A program made the position numbers and the translations under genes. Below, in pieces: positions 1 through 5,497 of a stretch of DNA of 7,050 nucleotides. Location: assembly GCA_003520455.1 (NCBI GenBank), contig DOUV01001099.1, positions 1-7,050 on the forward strand, given 5' to 3'. Every line of letters begins with the position of its first letter. The first letter of the stretch is position 1. Source of the DNA: Chloroflexota bacterium. Its GTDB lineage: Bacteria > Chloroflexota > Anaerolineae > Ardenticatenales > Ardenticatenaceae. The notes under the pieces are model-generated. The model did no database searches. It was not told where the DNA came from and saw only the letters and a list, made by a program, of their open reading frames with translations.

Positions 1-92
1 TGACGATCCGCCGGGAGCAGCTGGGCAAGCCGCCCCCAACCGCCCCCGCTCAGCCTGGATCGCCAGATCCAGGCCCGTGCCGCCGGATCTGA
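1..92 (+). CDS. 3' end of a plus-strand gene entering from the left (tentative)
   Basis: This is a tentative call. The frame beginning with ACG at base 3 reads TIRREQLGKPPPTAP and continues as a Pro/Ala-rich tail to a TGA at 90-92. The start lies outside the window. The frame is chosen because the two substitutions between repeat copies within the TIRREQLGK stretch (CGG/CGC and CTG/TTG) are synonymous in it, which suggests that stretch was once coding. The DNA is an 89-bp tandem repeat and 89 is not a multiple of three, so other entry frames end elsewhere. Frame 2 stops at 179-181. Frame 1 has a stop at 1-3 and then stays open to 238-240. The last copy reads PPDLTIRREQLGKPLTNSDS before its stop at 238-240, probably the ancestral C-terminus. 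The gene's function cannot be seen. It converges on the PIG-L gene. Confidence 0.3.
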   Translation, partial: TIRREQLGKPPPTAPAQPGSPDPGPCRRI

Positions 93-211
93 CGATCCGC
101 CGCGAGCAGTTGGGCAAGCCGCCCCCAACCGCCCCCGCTCAGCCTGGATCGCCAGATCCAGGCTCGCGCCGCCGGATCTGACGATCCGCCGCGAGCAGCT
201 GGGCAAGCCGC
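1..211. repeat. 89-bp tandem repeat, two full copies plus 33 bp
   Basis: Copies run 1-89, 90-178 and a partial 179-211. Copies 1 and 2 differ at only four of 89 positions. The array may extend left of the window. Each full copy holds a perfect 9-bp inverted repeat with a 4-base loop (53-61/66-74 and again 142-150/155-163). Each junction holds a 6-bp inverted repeat, CGGATC-TGAC-GATCCG (84-99 and 173-188). There are no spacers, so it is not a CRISPR array. The unit length is not a multiple of three, so each added copy shifts the reading frame of any gene crossing it. Confidence 0.93.
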
Positions 212-325
212 TCACCAACTCGGACTCGGACAGCAACTGAGTTTACCAGATCGGTGCGACGACGAAACCGGCCAAAAGAGGGGAATCGACCTGCCAATAG
301 GGCCAGGCAGTCCGGAGAGCGTCGT

Positions 326-1222
326 TCAGCGGGTGACCTCTGGTGAGGGTTCCGCTCGACCCGGCCTGATCCCGGCGAAAAGGTCGTCGTGGGACGTGGG
401 ATTGGGCGGATACGCCTGGGTGAAGGTTTCGAATCCGAAGAGACGCTGGCGCACCACGGCGGGTAGCCATCGAAAGATGGCGCTGCGCCCGCCCTGACTG
501 GTATGGCAGGCGCTGGCTGCCTCTTTGATCGCCAGATAGGGGCCGATCCTGAGCCGGACGTGAATCTGCTCGTCGGGGACGCCGAGGCGCGTCAGGTCGA
601 TGTCGCCGTTGCGGCCAACGCGTGTGGGGTCCTTGCGCAGCAGGCGCAGGATGCGCACCCCCCAGCGGATGAGCGTCCGCGGCATCGCCGTGTAGTAGAG
701 GCGCTGCGGCTGCCAGGGTTCATAGCCCTCGGCCAGCAAGGTGGGGTAAGCCGCGGGGTCGGCGGCGCGCGCAAAGGCCCGCGTCACGGCGTGGTTGACG
801 CGGATATGGTCGGGGTGGAAGTAGCCGCCGGTGGGGTCGTGGGTGAGAATAACCTCCGGTTGTACCTCGCGGACCAGCCGCACGAGGTCGCGCGCGACCT
901 CATCCAGGTCGGCCTGGTAGAGGCAGCCGGCGTGCTTGTTGTCGGGCGAGCCTTCCATGCCACTATCGCGGTAGCCCAGGGTGTGGAGGGTGACACCGAG
1001 GGTCTTGGCGGCGCAGGCCAGCTCACCGACCCGCCGCTCGGCGAGGCTGCTATAGCCCGCCAGCATGGACTCATCGCAGGAGCCCGCGGCCCCATCGGTG
1101 ACGATGCAGACGTGCACATCGACCCCTTCACGCGCATACCGGGAGAGCGTCCCACCCGTGCCAAAACTCTCGTCATCTGGATGAGCAAAAATTCCAAGGA
1201 GCGTCAGTTGTTTGGTCGACAT
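326..1222 (-). CDS. PIG-L/LmbE-family deacetylase
   Basis: This 298-residue cytoplasmic protein belongs to the PIG-L (LmbE) family. Those are usually zinc-dependent hydrolases that remove an acetyl group from N-acetylglucosaminyl groups; members include MshB, Mca, BshB and the PIG-L enzyme of GPI-anchor synthesis. The signature HPDDE is at residues 14-18, with the expected metal ligands and catalytic Asp. Further motifs are TDG at 42-44, ERR at 62-64, GYRDSGM at 83-89 and HPDH at 136-139, which carries the third metal ligand. A late KEAASACHTSQGG segment resembles the C-terminal helix of Mca/MshB-type enzymes. The ATG at 1222 is preceded by AGGA with a 7-base spacer (1230-1233), which supports this start. 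The gene lies 114 bp downstream of the FAD oxidoreductase and may share its transcript. The exact substrate cannot be decided: a mycothiol- or bacillithiol-like pathway, glycan or lipid deacetylation are all open. Confidence 0.95.
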   Translation of the reverse strand: MSTKQLTLLGIFAHPDDESFGTGGTLSRYAREGVDVHVCIVTDGAAGSCDESMLAGYSSLAERRVGELACAAKTLGVTLHTLGYRDSGMEGSPDNKHAGCLYQADLDEVARDLVRLVREVQPEVILTHDPTGGYFHPDHIRVNHAVTRAFARAADPAAYPTLLAEGYEPWQPQRLYYTAMPRTLIRWGVRILRLLRKDPTRVGRNGDIDLTRLGVPDEQIHVRLRIGPYLAIKEAASACHTSQGGRSAIFRWLPAVVRQRLFGFETFTQAYPPNPTSHDDLFAGIRPGRAEPSPEVTR

Positions 1223-1274
1223 TCTGAATTCCTATTCGACATCCGGTATCGGGTAGACAGTCGTGAGCGGAGAC

Positions 1275-1332
1275 TGGAGATGAACAGCTGATTCGTGGAA
1301 CGACCAGAGCTCCAAGGATCTCCTCATCTCCA
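1275..1332 (-). other. Intergenic inverted repeat between the FAD and PIG-L genes
   Basis: TGGAGATGA at 1275-1283 is matched perfectly by TCATCTCCA at 1324-1332, giving a 9-bp stem over a 40-base loop. The loop contains a shorter TGGA/TCCA pairing. The element sits immediately after the stop codon of the FAD gene and before the Shine-Dalgarno sequence of the deacetylase gene. No T-run follows, so it is not a standard intrinsic terminator. It could be an RNA processing or stability structure, or simply a by-product of the ATCTCC-like repeats at 1318-1336. Confidence 0.4.
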
Positions 1333-1336
1333 ATCT

Positions 1337-2398
1337 CTAATCTTCACTCTCCGGCGCGGCCATCAAATACTCGCGAATCTCGGTTGCTGCCGCCAGGCCG
1401 CTCTCGAGAGCCAGGTGGACGCGCCCACCCGCGAGAGCATCGCCGGTGACAAAGAGCCCCGCCGGTTGCCCCTGGGCCACCGCCGCGGCATCAGCCAGCG
1501 TGTTCGGCAGGGCATAGCGCCACGGCTGGAGGTCGGCCCAGGCCGGCGCGCTGAGGTCGCTGCCAAGTAACTCGCCTGCGAGTGCCGTGATCGAGGGCAG
1601 CAGGTCGTCCAGCCCCAAGTTGTAATGGGCGACACTCCACTCCGGCGCCATCTGGACGATCAGCAGGCTCTGGCCGGGCGGTATACGGTCGGGCTTGTCC
1701 TCCTCGAAGGCCAGCCAACTGATGGGATGCTCGCGATCGGTGTTGACCAGCGCGTAGAAATCAGCGGGCCGCGCCACGGGTCTCGAGTAGGCCAGAGCGA
1801 CAGAGAGCAGCGAGCGATAGGTCGCCCGGCGCAGCCCGGCGCTGAGGACCTCGCGCAGGGTTGCGTCCATCCGGCTCGCCTCCACTAACTCAGCGGTCTG
1901 GGGCGCCGGCGGGGTCAGCACGAGCGCGTCGAAGACGCCGAGGTCGAGCCCGGTGCTGTCAGCCAGTTGCCAGCCCCACAGAGTCTGATCAAAGTGGGCA
2001 ACGCGAGTCTCCATCCGGACTGTCGCCTGTCCGCCGGCCGCCAGGAGCCGTCCGAGGCGGCTGATTCCGTCGCGGTAGACCCACTTCGGCGCCGCGTTCT
2101 CGGTTGGGTCCCCCGGGCGAATCGTCCCGGCGCCGTCAAAGACCCACACAGGCCGGCCGATATCGACCAACTCGTCGGTGGGGAGTTGGTGGAGCACGAC
2201 CTCGTGAGCGCCGGGCGTCGCGGTCTTGAAGTATTGCGCCCCTGGGTCGTAGATCGCGCCATGAGCCCGCCGCGACGCGGCGCGACCGGAGAGCTCCGCG
2301 CGCTGCTCAAAGAGAGTAACCTCGAGCGCTTCACTGCGCAGCGCCCAGGCGGCTGCCAGACCAGCGATTCCGGCTCCAACAATCGCCAGGCGTCTCAT
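1337..2398 (-). CDS. FAD-dependent oxidoreductase, renalase/amine-oxidase-like
   Basis: This 353-residue protein has a full N-terminal dinucleotide-binding fold. GAGIAG is at residues 8-13, and Glu31 at the end of the second strand (VTLFEQ) is positioned to bind the FAD ribose. DPGAQYF at 51-57 is typical of small renalase-like, flavin-containing amine-oxidase relatives (the group once labelled predicted NAD/FAD-dependent oxidoreductase). QPWRYALP at 291-298 and the C-terminal TGDALAGGRVHLALESGLAA segment from residue 318 complete the FAD site. The length suits this family. The ATG at 2398 follows AGAGGG with an 8-base spacer (2407-2412). There is no signal peptide, so it is probably cytoplasmic. 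The substrate is unknown: relatives oxidise amines or dihydronicotinamide isomers, and many are uncharacterised. A promoter at 2668-2697 and a hairpin at 2465-2504 lie upstream, so the gene may have a leader of about 260 bases. Confidence 0.93.
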   Translation of the reverse strand: MRRLAIVGAGIAGLAAAWALRSEALEVTLFEQRAELSGRAASRRAHGAIYDPGAQYFKTATPGAHEVVLHQLPTDELVDIGRPVWVFDGAGTIRPGDPTENAAPKWVYRDGISRLGRLLAAGGQATVRMETRVAHFDQTLWGWQLADSTGLDLGVFDALVLTPPAPQTAELVEASRMDATLREVLSAGLRRATYRSLLSVALAYSRPVARPADFYALVNTDREHPISWLAFEEDKPDRIPPGQSLLIVQMAPEWSVAHYNLGLDDLLPSITALAGELLGSDLSAPAWADLQPWRYALPNTLADAAAVAQGQPAGLFVTGDALAGGRVHLALESGLAAATEIREYLMAAPESED

Positions 2399-2464
2399 CC
2401 CAATTGCCCTCTCGCCGGCGCCTTCCGAGATAGCCCAACGCTCTCGACGATGATATGTTCATAA

Positions 2465-2504
2465 TTTCTGTAAAAGTGGCGCATACGCGCCACTTTTACA
2501 GAAA
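2465..2504. terminator. Perfect 18-bp stem-loop, likely bidirectional terminator or attenuator
   Basis: TTTCTGTAAAAGTGGCGC at 2465-2482 is followed by the loop ATAC and then by the exact reverse complement at 2487-2504. The core is a 7-bp GC-rich stem flanked by AAAA on one side and TTTT on the other, and this reads the same on both strands. That is the usual design of a bidirectional intrinsic terminator, although the T-run is only four bases before ACAG. It lies 66 bp upstream of the FAD gene start and about 155 bases downstream of the probable transcription start near 2660. It could end a small RNA, end the upstream operon, attenuate the FAD gene, or be a protein-binding site or a dispersed genomic repeat. 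Confidence 0.6.
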
Positions 2505-2660
2505 GTGAGATACGCCATCCTCTCGACAGCCCGACTGCCGCGCGGCCCTGACCAGCTGCCAGAAGCGAGGAGACGATTCAGCGAGCGTGCTTCTTCTCCC
2601 AGCCCCGTCGAGCGGCCGGCGGTTGCCGCACGCCCGATCAGGCAATCCACGTACTCAGAC
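2465..2660 (-). ncRNA. Candidate non-coding RNA or structured leader of the FAD gene
   Basis: This is an inference from architecture. A sigma-70-type promoter predicts a start near 2660, and the transcript would meet a perfect stem-loop at 2504-2465, giving an RNA of roughly 195 bases. Within it CGGGCGTGC (minus strand, 2638-2630) can pair with GCACGCTCG (minus strand, about 2591-2583) in a 9-bp stem with one G-U pair. The reading frame through the region (2650-2459, GTG start, no Shine-Dalgarno) runs into the hairpin and resembles no protein, so it is not called as a gene. It does not match the conserved core of 4.5S/SRP RNA as I remember it, and I recognise no riboswitch class. If transcription reads through, the same segment is a leader for the FAD gene. 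Confidence 0.28.
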
Positions 2661-2892
2661 GAACCTGATTGTAGCGCGAGTAAGCCCGACCGGTCAATGG
2701 CACCTGGCTCGGGCGCCGAAGTTGCTCAATCGTCCCGAGGAAAGTGAGCGCGGTGCGCGTCCGGTGGAAGACCCGGCACACAATTGAGGAAGCACGGCAG
2801 CGAGAGCGAAGCGGAGGTCATTCCCCGGCCATCCACCACGAGCTTGCTGCCTCGACGATGCTAGAGCTCGGCGCGACGACTCAAGCCAGGCA
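2505..2892. other. Intergenic stretch without a convincing gene
   Basis: These 388 bases lie between the small membrane protein and the 18-bp hairpin. Open frames exist on both strands, but their translations are rich in Arg, Ser, Pro and Ala, show no family motif and lack ribosome binding sites. The only items I can support are the minus-strand promoter at 2668-2697 and the leader that follows it. A weak inverted repeat, ATCAGG/CCTGAT (2637-2642/2664-2669), overlaps the predicted start region but has a long loop. Confidence 0.6.
2668..2697 (-). promoter_or_regulatory. Sigma-70-type promoter pointing toward the FAD gene
   Basis: On the minus strand the -35 box is TTGACC (2697-2692, five of six consensus bases) and the -10 box is TACAAT (2673-2668, five of six), separated by 18 bases. 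This is the best promoter match I found by eye in an otherwise GC-rich window. The start would be near 2660. The first gene downstream is the FAD oxidoreductase, with the 18-bp hairpin lying between. Confidence 0.5.
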
Positions 2893-3024
2893 TCAGTGGC
2901 GGCGAAAGACGGTATTCCAGATAGCCATACCCACCAGAACGGTCATGACAAGCCCGACCGCCATGGCACTCCAAAAGAGGAGACTATAGATGACAAAGAT
3001 GACGGTATCCAGGAGTCCTGTCAT
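2893..3024 (-). CDS. Small hydrophobic membrane protein, 43 residues
   Basis: A short minus-strand frame from ATG at 3024-3022 to TGA at 2895-2893 encodes 43 residues, beginning MTGLLDTVIFVIYSLLFW and ending AIWNTVFRRH. Residues 4 to about 39 are almost wholly hydrophobic (Leu, Val, Ile, Phe, Met, Trp, Ala, Gly) with a single acidic residue near the front and the charged tail RRH. This suggests one long or two short membrane helices, with the basic end in the cytoplasm by the positive-inside rule. AAGGA at 3029-3033 lies 4 bases before the ATG, a close but usable Shine-Dalgarno sequence. The composition differs sharply from the Arg/Pro/Ala-rich random frames around it, which argues that it is real. 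It lies 174 bp downstream of the TPR gene on the same strand and may belong to that operon. I do not recognise the family and infer no function beyond membrane insertion. Confidence 0.68.
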   Translation of the reverse strand: MTGLLDTVIFVIYSLLFWSAMAVGLVMTVLVGMAIWNTVFRRH

Positions 3025-3198
3025 GCGATCCTTCTTTCGAGCCGTTTTCGCTCCAGCACCCCGCGCTGCCAGAGCAGGAACCGCGTTGGTGATCGCGGGC
3101 AGTCTCCGCCAGAACCGGGAGTTACCGCACCATTGCCACGACCACGCGAGGCAGCACGCCCGCTCGAGCGTGCCCCCTCGCGCAGGTCACGCCCGCCA

Positions 3199-3489
3199 TC
3201 ACACGGTTGCGTCGGCAGCAGCGGCCTGGTCGCGGCGACCGGTCTGTTCGAGCACCTGGGCAAGATGCTGGCGCCAGACTGATTCCGCGGGGTCGAGTTG
3301 GATGGCGCGTTGGTAGGCCTCAGCACTGCGAACGAGGTTGCTCAACTGGCGCGTGGCAGCAGCGAGCATGACCCAGGCCTCGAGGTGGTCGGGATTCGCC
3401 GCGACCACTTCCTCGAGCAACTGGACGGCCCCCGCCCAATCACTCTTCAGGTAGCGCTGCTCGGCTTCAGCATAGCGATCGACGCTCAT
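3199..3489 (-). CDS. Small TPR (tetratricopeptide repeat) protein
   Basis: This 96-residue protein is made almost entirely of TPR helices. The first repeat (residues about 2-35) includes AEQRYLKSDWAGAVQLLEEV and ends ANPD. The second (about 36-69) includes AWVMLAAATRQL and ends AIQLDP. A third, partial repeat follows (about 70-90, VWRQHLAQVLEQTGRRDQAA). TPR units form helical scaffolds for protein-protein contacts; no enzymatic domain, signal peptide or membrane segment is present. AGGAGG at 3495-3500, with a 5-base spacer, fixes the ATG at 3489. That start overlaps the M61 stop in the sequence ATGA, so the two are very likely co-transcribed and translationally coupled. It may be a partner of the M61 peptidase, but the partner is inferred from position only. 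Confidence 0.92.
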   Translation of the reverse strand: MSVDRYAEAEQRYLKSDWAGAVQLLEEVVAANPDHLEAWVMLAAATRQLSNLVRSAEAYQRAIQLDPAESVWRQHLAQVLEQTGRRDQAAAADATV

Positions 3490-5351
3490 GGCGGTCCTCC
3501 TCTTCCTGACTCGGAATGGACGGCGAAGGATCGACGTCCGGCGAACACTTGTTGGTCATCGGCTGTCCGTGGTTCGTCCGGCAGGCTCGGTCGTTCGTCT
3601 CCGTTGCCGGTCCAGGACGTTTGGAGCCATGATTCGTAGATGGCTCGCTGGAGCAATGTTGGCCGGGTAACCTGCTCGATGATTGCCTCATCAGGCGGCG
3701 CCACGCTCAGCACGACCTCGCGGCTGAGCAGGTGTCCCTCGCGGAAGAAGTGAAACGTGGCCGATTGGCCCGGCTCGGCCGCGTTGAGGCGCGCGCTGAG
3801 GGTCTCCATGCTGGCCAGACGATAGCCGTCCAGGGCCAGCAACTCATCACCGGGATTGAGATCGCCGGCCTCGGCCGGGCCGCCGCGGTGGACCGTCTTG
3901 ACGACGAGCCGCCCCTCCCGTTCCTCCAGGCTGAGTCCCATCCAGACGGTGGGCGTCTCCTCCTTGCGCCGATAGGTGAGGGTCAGACCAGCGCGGGCCA
4001 GCACCTCTTCGAGCGGAAGCTCGGCGGTGCTGCGCACGTAACGGCCGAGGAACTGTTCGTAGTCACCCTCGGCCACCAGGTCAAGAGCATCAGCGAACTC
4101 GTCGGGCGAAAAGCCAACGTCGCGCTGGCCGTAGCGGCTCCAGAGGTAGCGCATCAGATCGTCGAGCGACTTCTCGTTGCCGGTACTCTCGCGCATCCCC
4201 AGGTCGATCATCAGCGCGACGAGGCTTCCCTTGAGATAGTAGCTGATGGCCGAGTTCGGGCTATTCTCGTCCGGGCGATAGAACTTGATCCACGCGGCCA
4301 GGCTAGCCTCCTCGAGGGTCTGTACCAGTCGACCGGGCGTCGAGTGGTAAGTGGCGATGCGCTCGCCGAGAAGGGTAAGGTAGCGCTGAGGCGAAATCAA
4401 CCCGGCGCGGCGCAGAATCAGGAGATCGTAGTAGGTCGTGACCCCTTCAACGATCCAGAGCAGCGGCGTGTAGACCTCGTGAAGATAGTCGAAAGGGCCA
4501 AGGTTTTGGGCCCGAACTCGCTTCCCGTTCCAGACGTGAAAAAACTCGTGGGCAGCCAGGCGGAGGAACTTCTCGTAGGCCGATTGCGGCTGAAAGGTCC
4601 AGCGATCGGTGAGGAGCGTCGTCGAATCGCGGTGCTCGAGACCACCACTGCGCCCATCACTGAGGTGGAGAATAAAAAGGTAGCGCTCGTATGGCAATTC
4701 ATCGTCGAAGAGATGCCCAACCGTCTCCACGATCGTCTTGAGATCAGCGCGCAGCCGCTCGACATCCTCGTTGCCCTCCCCAAAGATCGCAAGCTCGTGC
4801 GGCTTGCCGAAGACCTCGAAGCTTGTCACGCGCTGGCGCCCGATCTCGGCTGGACTATCGACGAGTTGGTCGTAGGTCGCGGCGTGGTAGTGGCCGCTGG
4901 CATCCTGTGGCAGTGCGATCGAGACCTGCCAGTCCCGCGTGGGCGGAGGGAGAATCTCGAGGCTGACGGGATGCTGCTTGTAGCCGTCGAGATACATGAA
5001 GACGCTGGTTCCGTTGAAGTAGCCATGCTGGCTGGTCAGGTGGCTGCTTCGTACCGACCATTCAAAGGCGTAGACCTGGTAGCGCACCCGGAACGCCGCG
5101 ACTCCCTGCAGGGTGACAACCCAACTGGCTTTGTCAGCACGCAGCCAGGGAAGGGACTCTCCGTCGGCGGTCTCAGCCTCAAACCCCTCGACGTGGCGGG
5201 CGAACTCGCGAATCAAGTAGCTGCCAGGAGCCCAGATCGGCAACACGAATCTGGCCTCAGACGCGGTATACCCGCGCACATCAACCACCACGTGGAAGAG
5301 ATGGGCCTCAGGCACCGGCATGCTAATGGTATAGTGAACTTCGAGATCCAT
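3486..5351 (-). CDS. M61-family glycyl aminopeptidase with PDZ domain
   Basis: This zinc metallopeptidase is 621 residues long from the ATG at 5351. Numbered from that ATG, it has the M61 N-terminal beta domain starting MDLEVHYTISMPVPEAHLFH, the conserved SGGLEHRDS segment at about 235-243, the zinc site HEFFH at 268-272 and the downstream ligand Glu302 in WIVEGVTTYYD. A PDZ domain spans about 470-550 (MGLSLEE to VVLSV, with the GDLNPGDELLALDG loop). M61 enzymes release N-terminal Gly or Ala from peptides. No signal peptide is visible, so it is probably cytosolic. The frame stays open upstream to a GTG at 5501 that overlaps the dipeptidase stop (GTGA). I chose 5351 because the extra 50 residues do not look like M61 and homologues start close to this Met. 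Neither start has a strong Shine-Dalgarno sequence. The last 60 or so residues are polar and less typical of the family. The stop overlaps the TPR gene start by four bases. Confidence 0.94.
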   Translation of the reverse strand: MDLEVHYTISMPVPEAHLFHVVVDVRGYTASEARFVLPIWAPGSYLIREFARHVEGFEAETADGESLPWLRADKASWVVTLQGVAAFRVRYQVYAFEWSVRSSHLTSQHGYFNGTSVFMYLDGYKQHPVSLEILPPPTRDWQVSIALPQDASGHYHAATYDQLVDSPAEIGRQRVTSFEVFGKPHELAIFGEGNEDVERLRADLKTIVETVGHLFDDELPYERYLFILHLSDGRSGGLEHRDSTTLLTDRWTFQPQSAYEKFLRLAAHEFFHVWNGKRVRAQNLGPFDYLHEVYTPLLWIVEGVTTYYDLLILRRAGLISPQRYLTLLGERIATYHSTPGRLVQTLEEASLAAWIKFYRPDENSPNSAISYYLKGSLVALMIDLGMRESTGNEKSLDDLMRYLWSRYGQRDVGFSPDEFADALDLVAEGDYEQFLGRYVRSTAELPLEEVLARAGLTLTYRRKEETPTVWMGLSLEEREGRLVVKTVHRGGPAEAGDLNPGDELLALDGYRLASMETLSARLNAAEPGQSATFHFFREGHLLSREVVLSVAPPDEAIIEQVTRPTLLQRAIYESWLQTSWTGNGDERPSLPDEPRTADDQQVFAGRRSFAVHSESGRGGPP

Positions 5352-5497
5352 CGTGGGCTTTCGATTCCAGTGAATGGCCGACAGCGGCTGGTCGGGGCGA
5401 AAAAAGGTGCTTGTTCCGGGATCCCTCAGGGCCGCTCGTCTCTCAGTCTCTGCCCCAGCTTTCCCCACCTGCCGCCTATAGAGAAGCAGCGCGAACA

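Noticed and set aside
1..211. Tandem repeat considered as a CRISPR array
   Set aside because: The copies abut directly with no unique spacers, and 89 bp is too long for a CRISPR repeat.
291..310. CTGCC/GGCAG hairpin between the convergent genes as a terminator
   Set aside because: Only five base pairs with a 10-base loop and no T-run directly after it; too weak to call.
503..1291. Plus-strand open frame of 262 codons opposite the PIG-L gene
   Set aside because: It is antisense to a gene with complete HPDDE and HPDH motifs. Its Ala/Gly/Val-rich translation matches no family and arises from GC-rich third positions.
2459..2650. Minus-strand frame of 63 codons (GTG start) running into the 18-bp hairpin
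   Set aside because: It has no ribosome site, its composition looks random, and its last residues are encoded by the stem-loop. It is better explained as leader or RNA.
2505..2989. Plus-strand frames (2505-2747, 2587-2787, 2744-2989)
   Set aside because: They overlap one another, are rich in Arg, Ser and Pro, and show no motif. The last is antisense to the small membrane protein.
3021..3326. Minus-strand frame of 101 codons ending in ATGA overlap with the small membrane protein
   Set aside because: It is mostly a frame-shifted reading of the TPR gene, with low-complexity Arg/Gly/Ser content. No start with a ribosome site exists between the TPR stop and the small gene.
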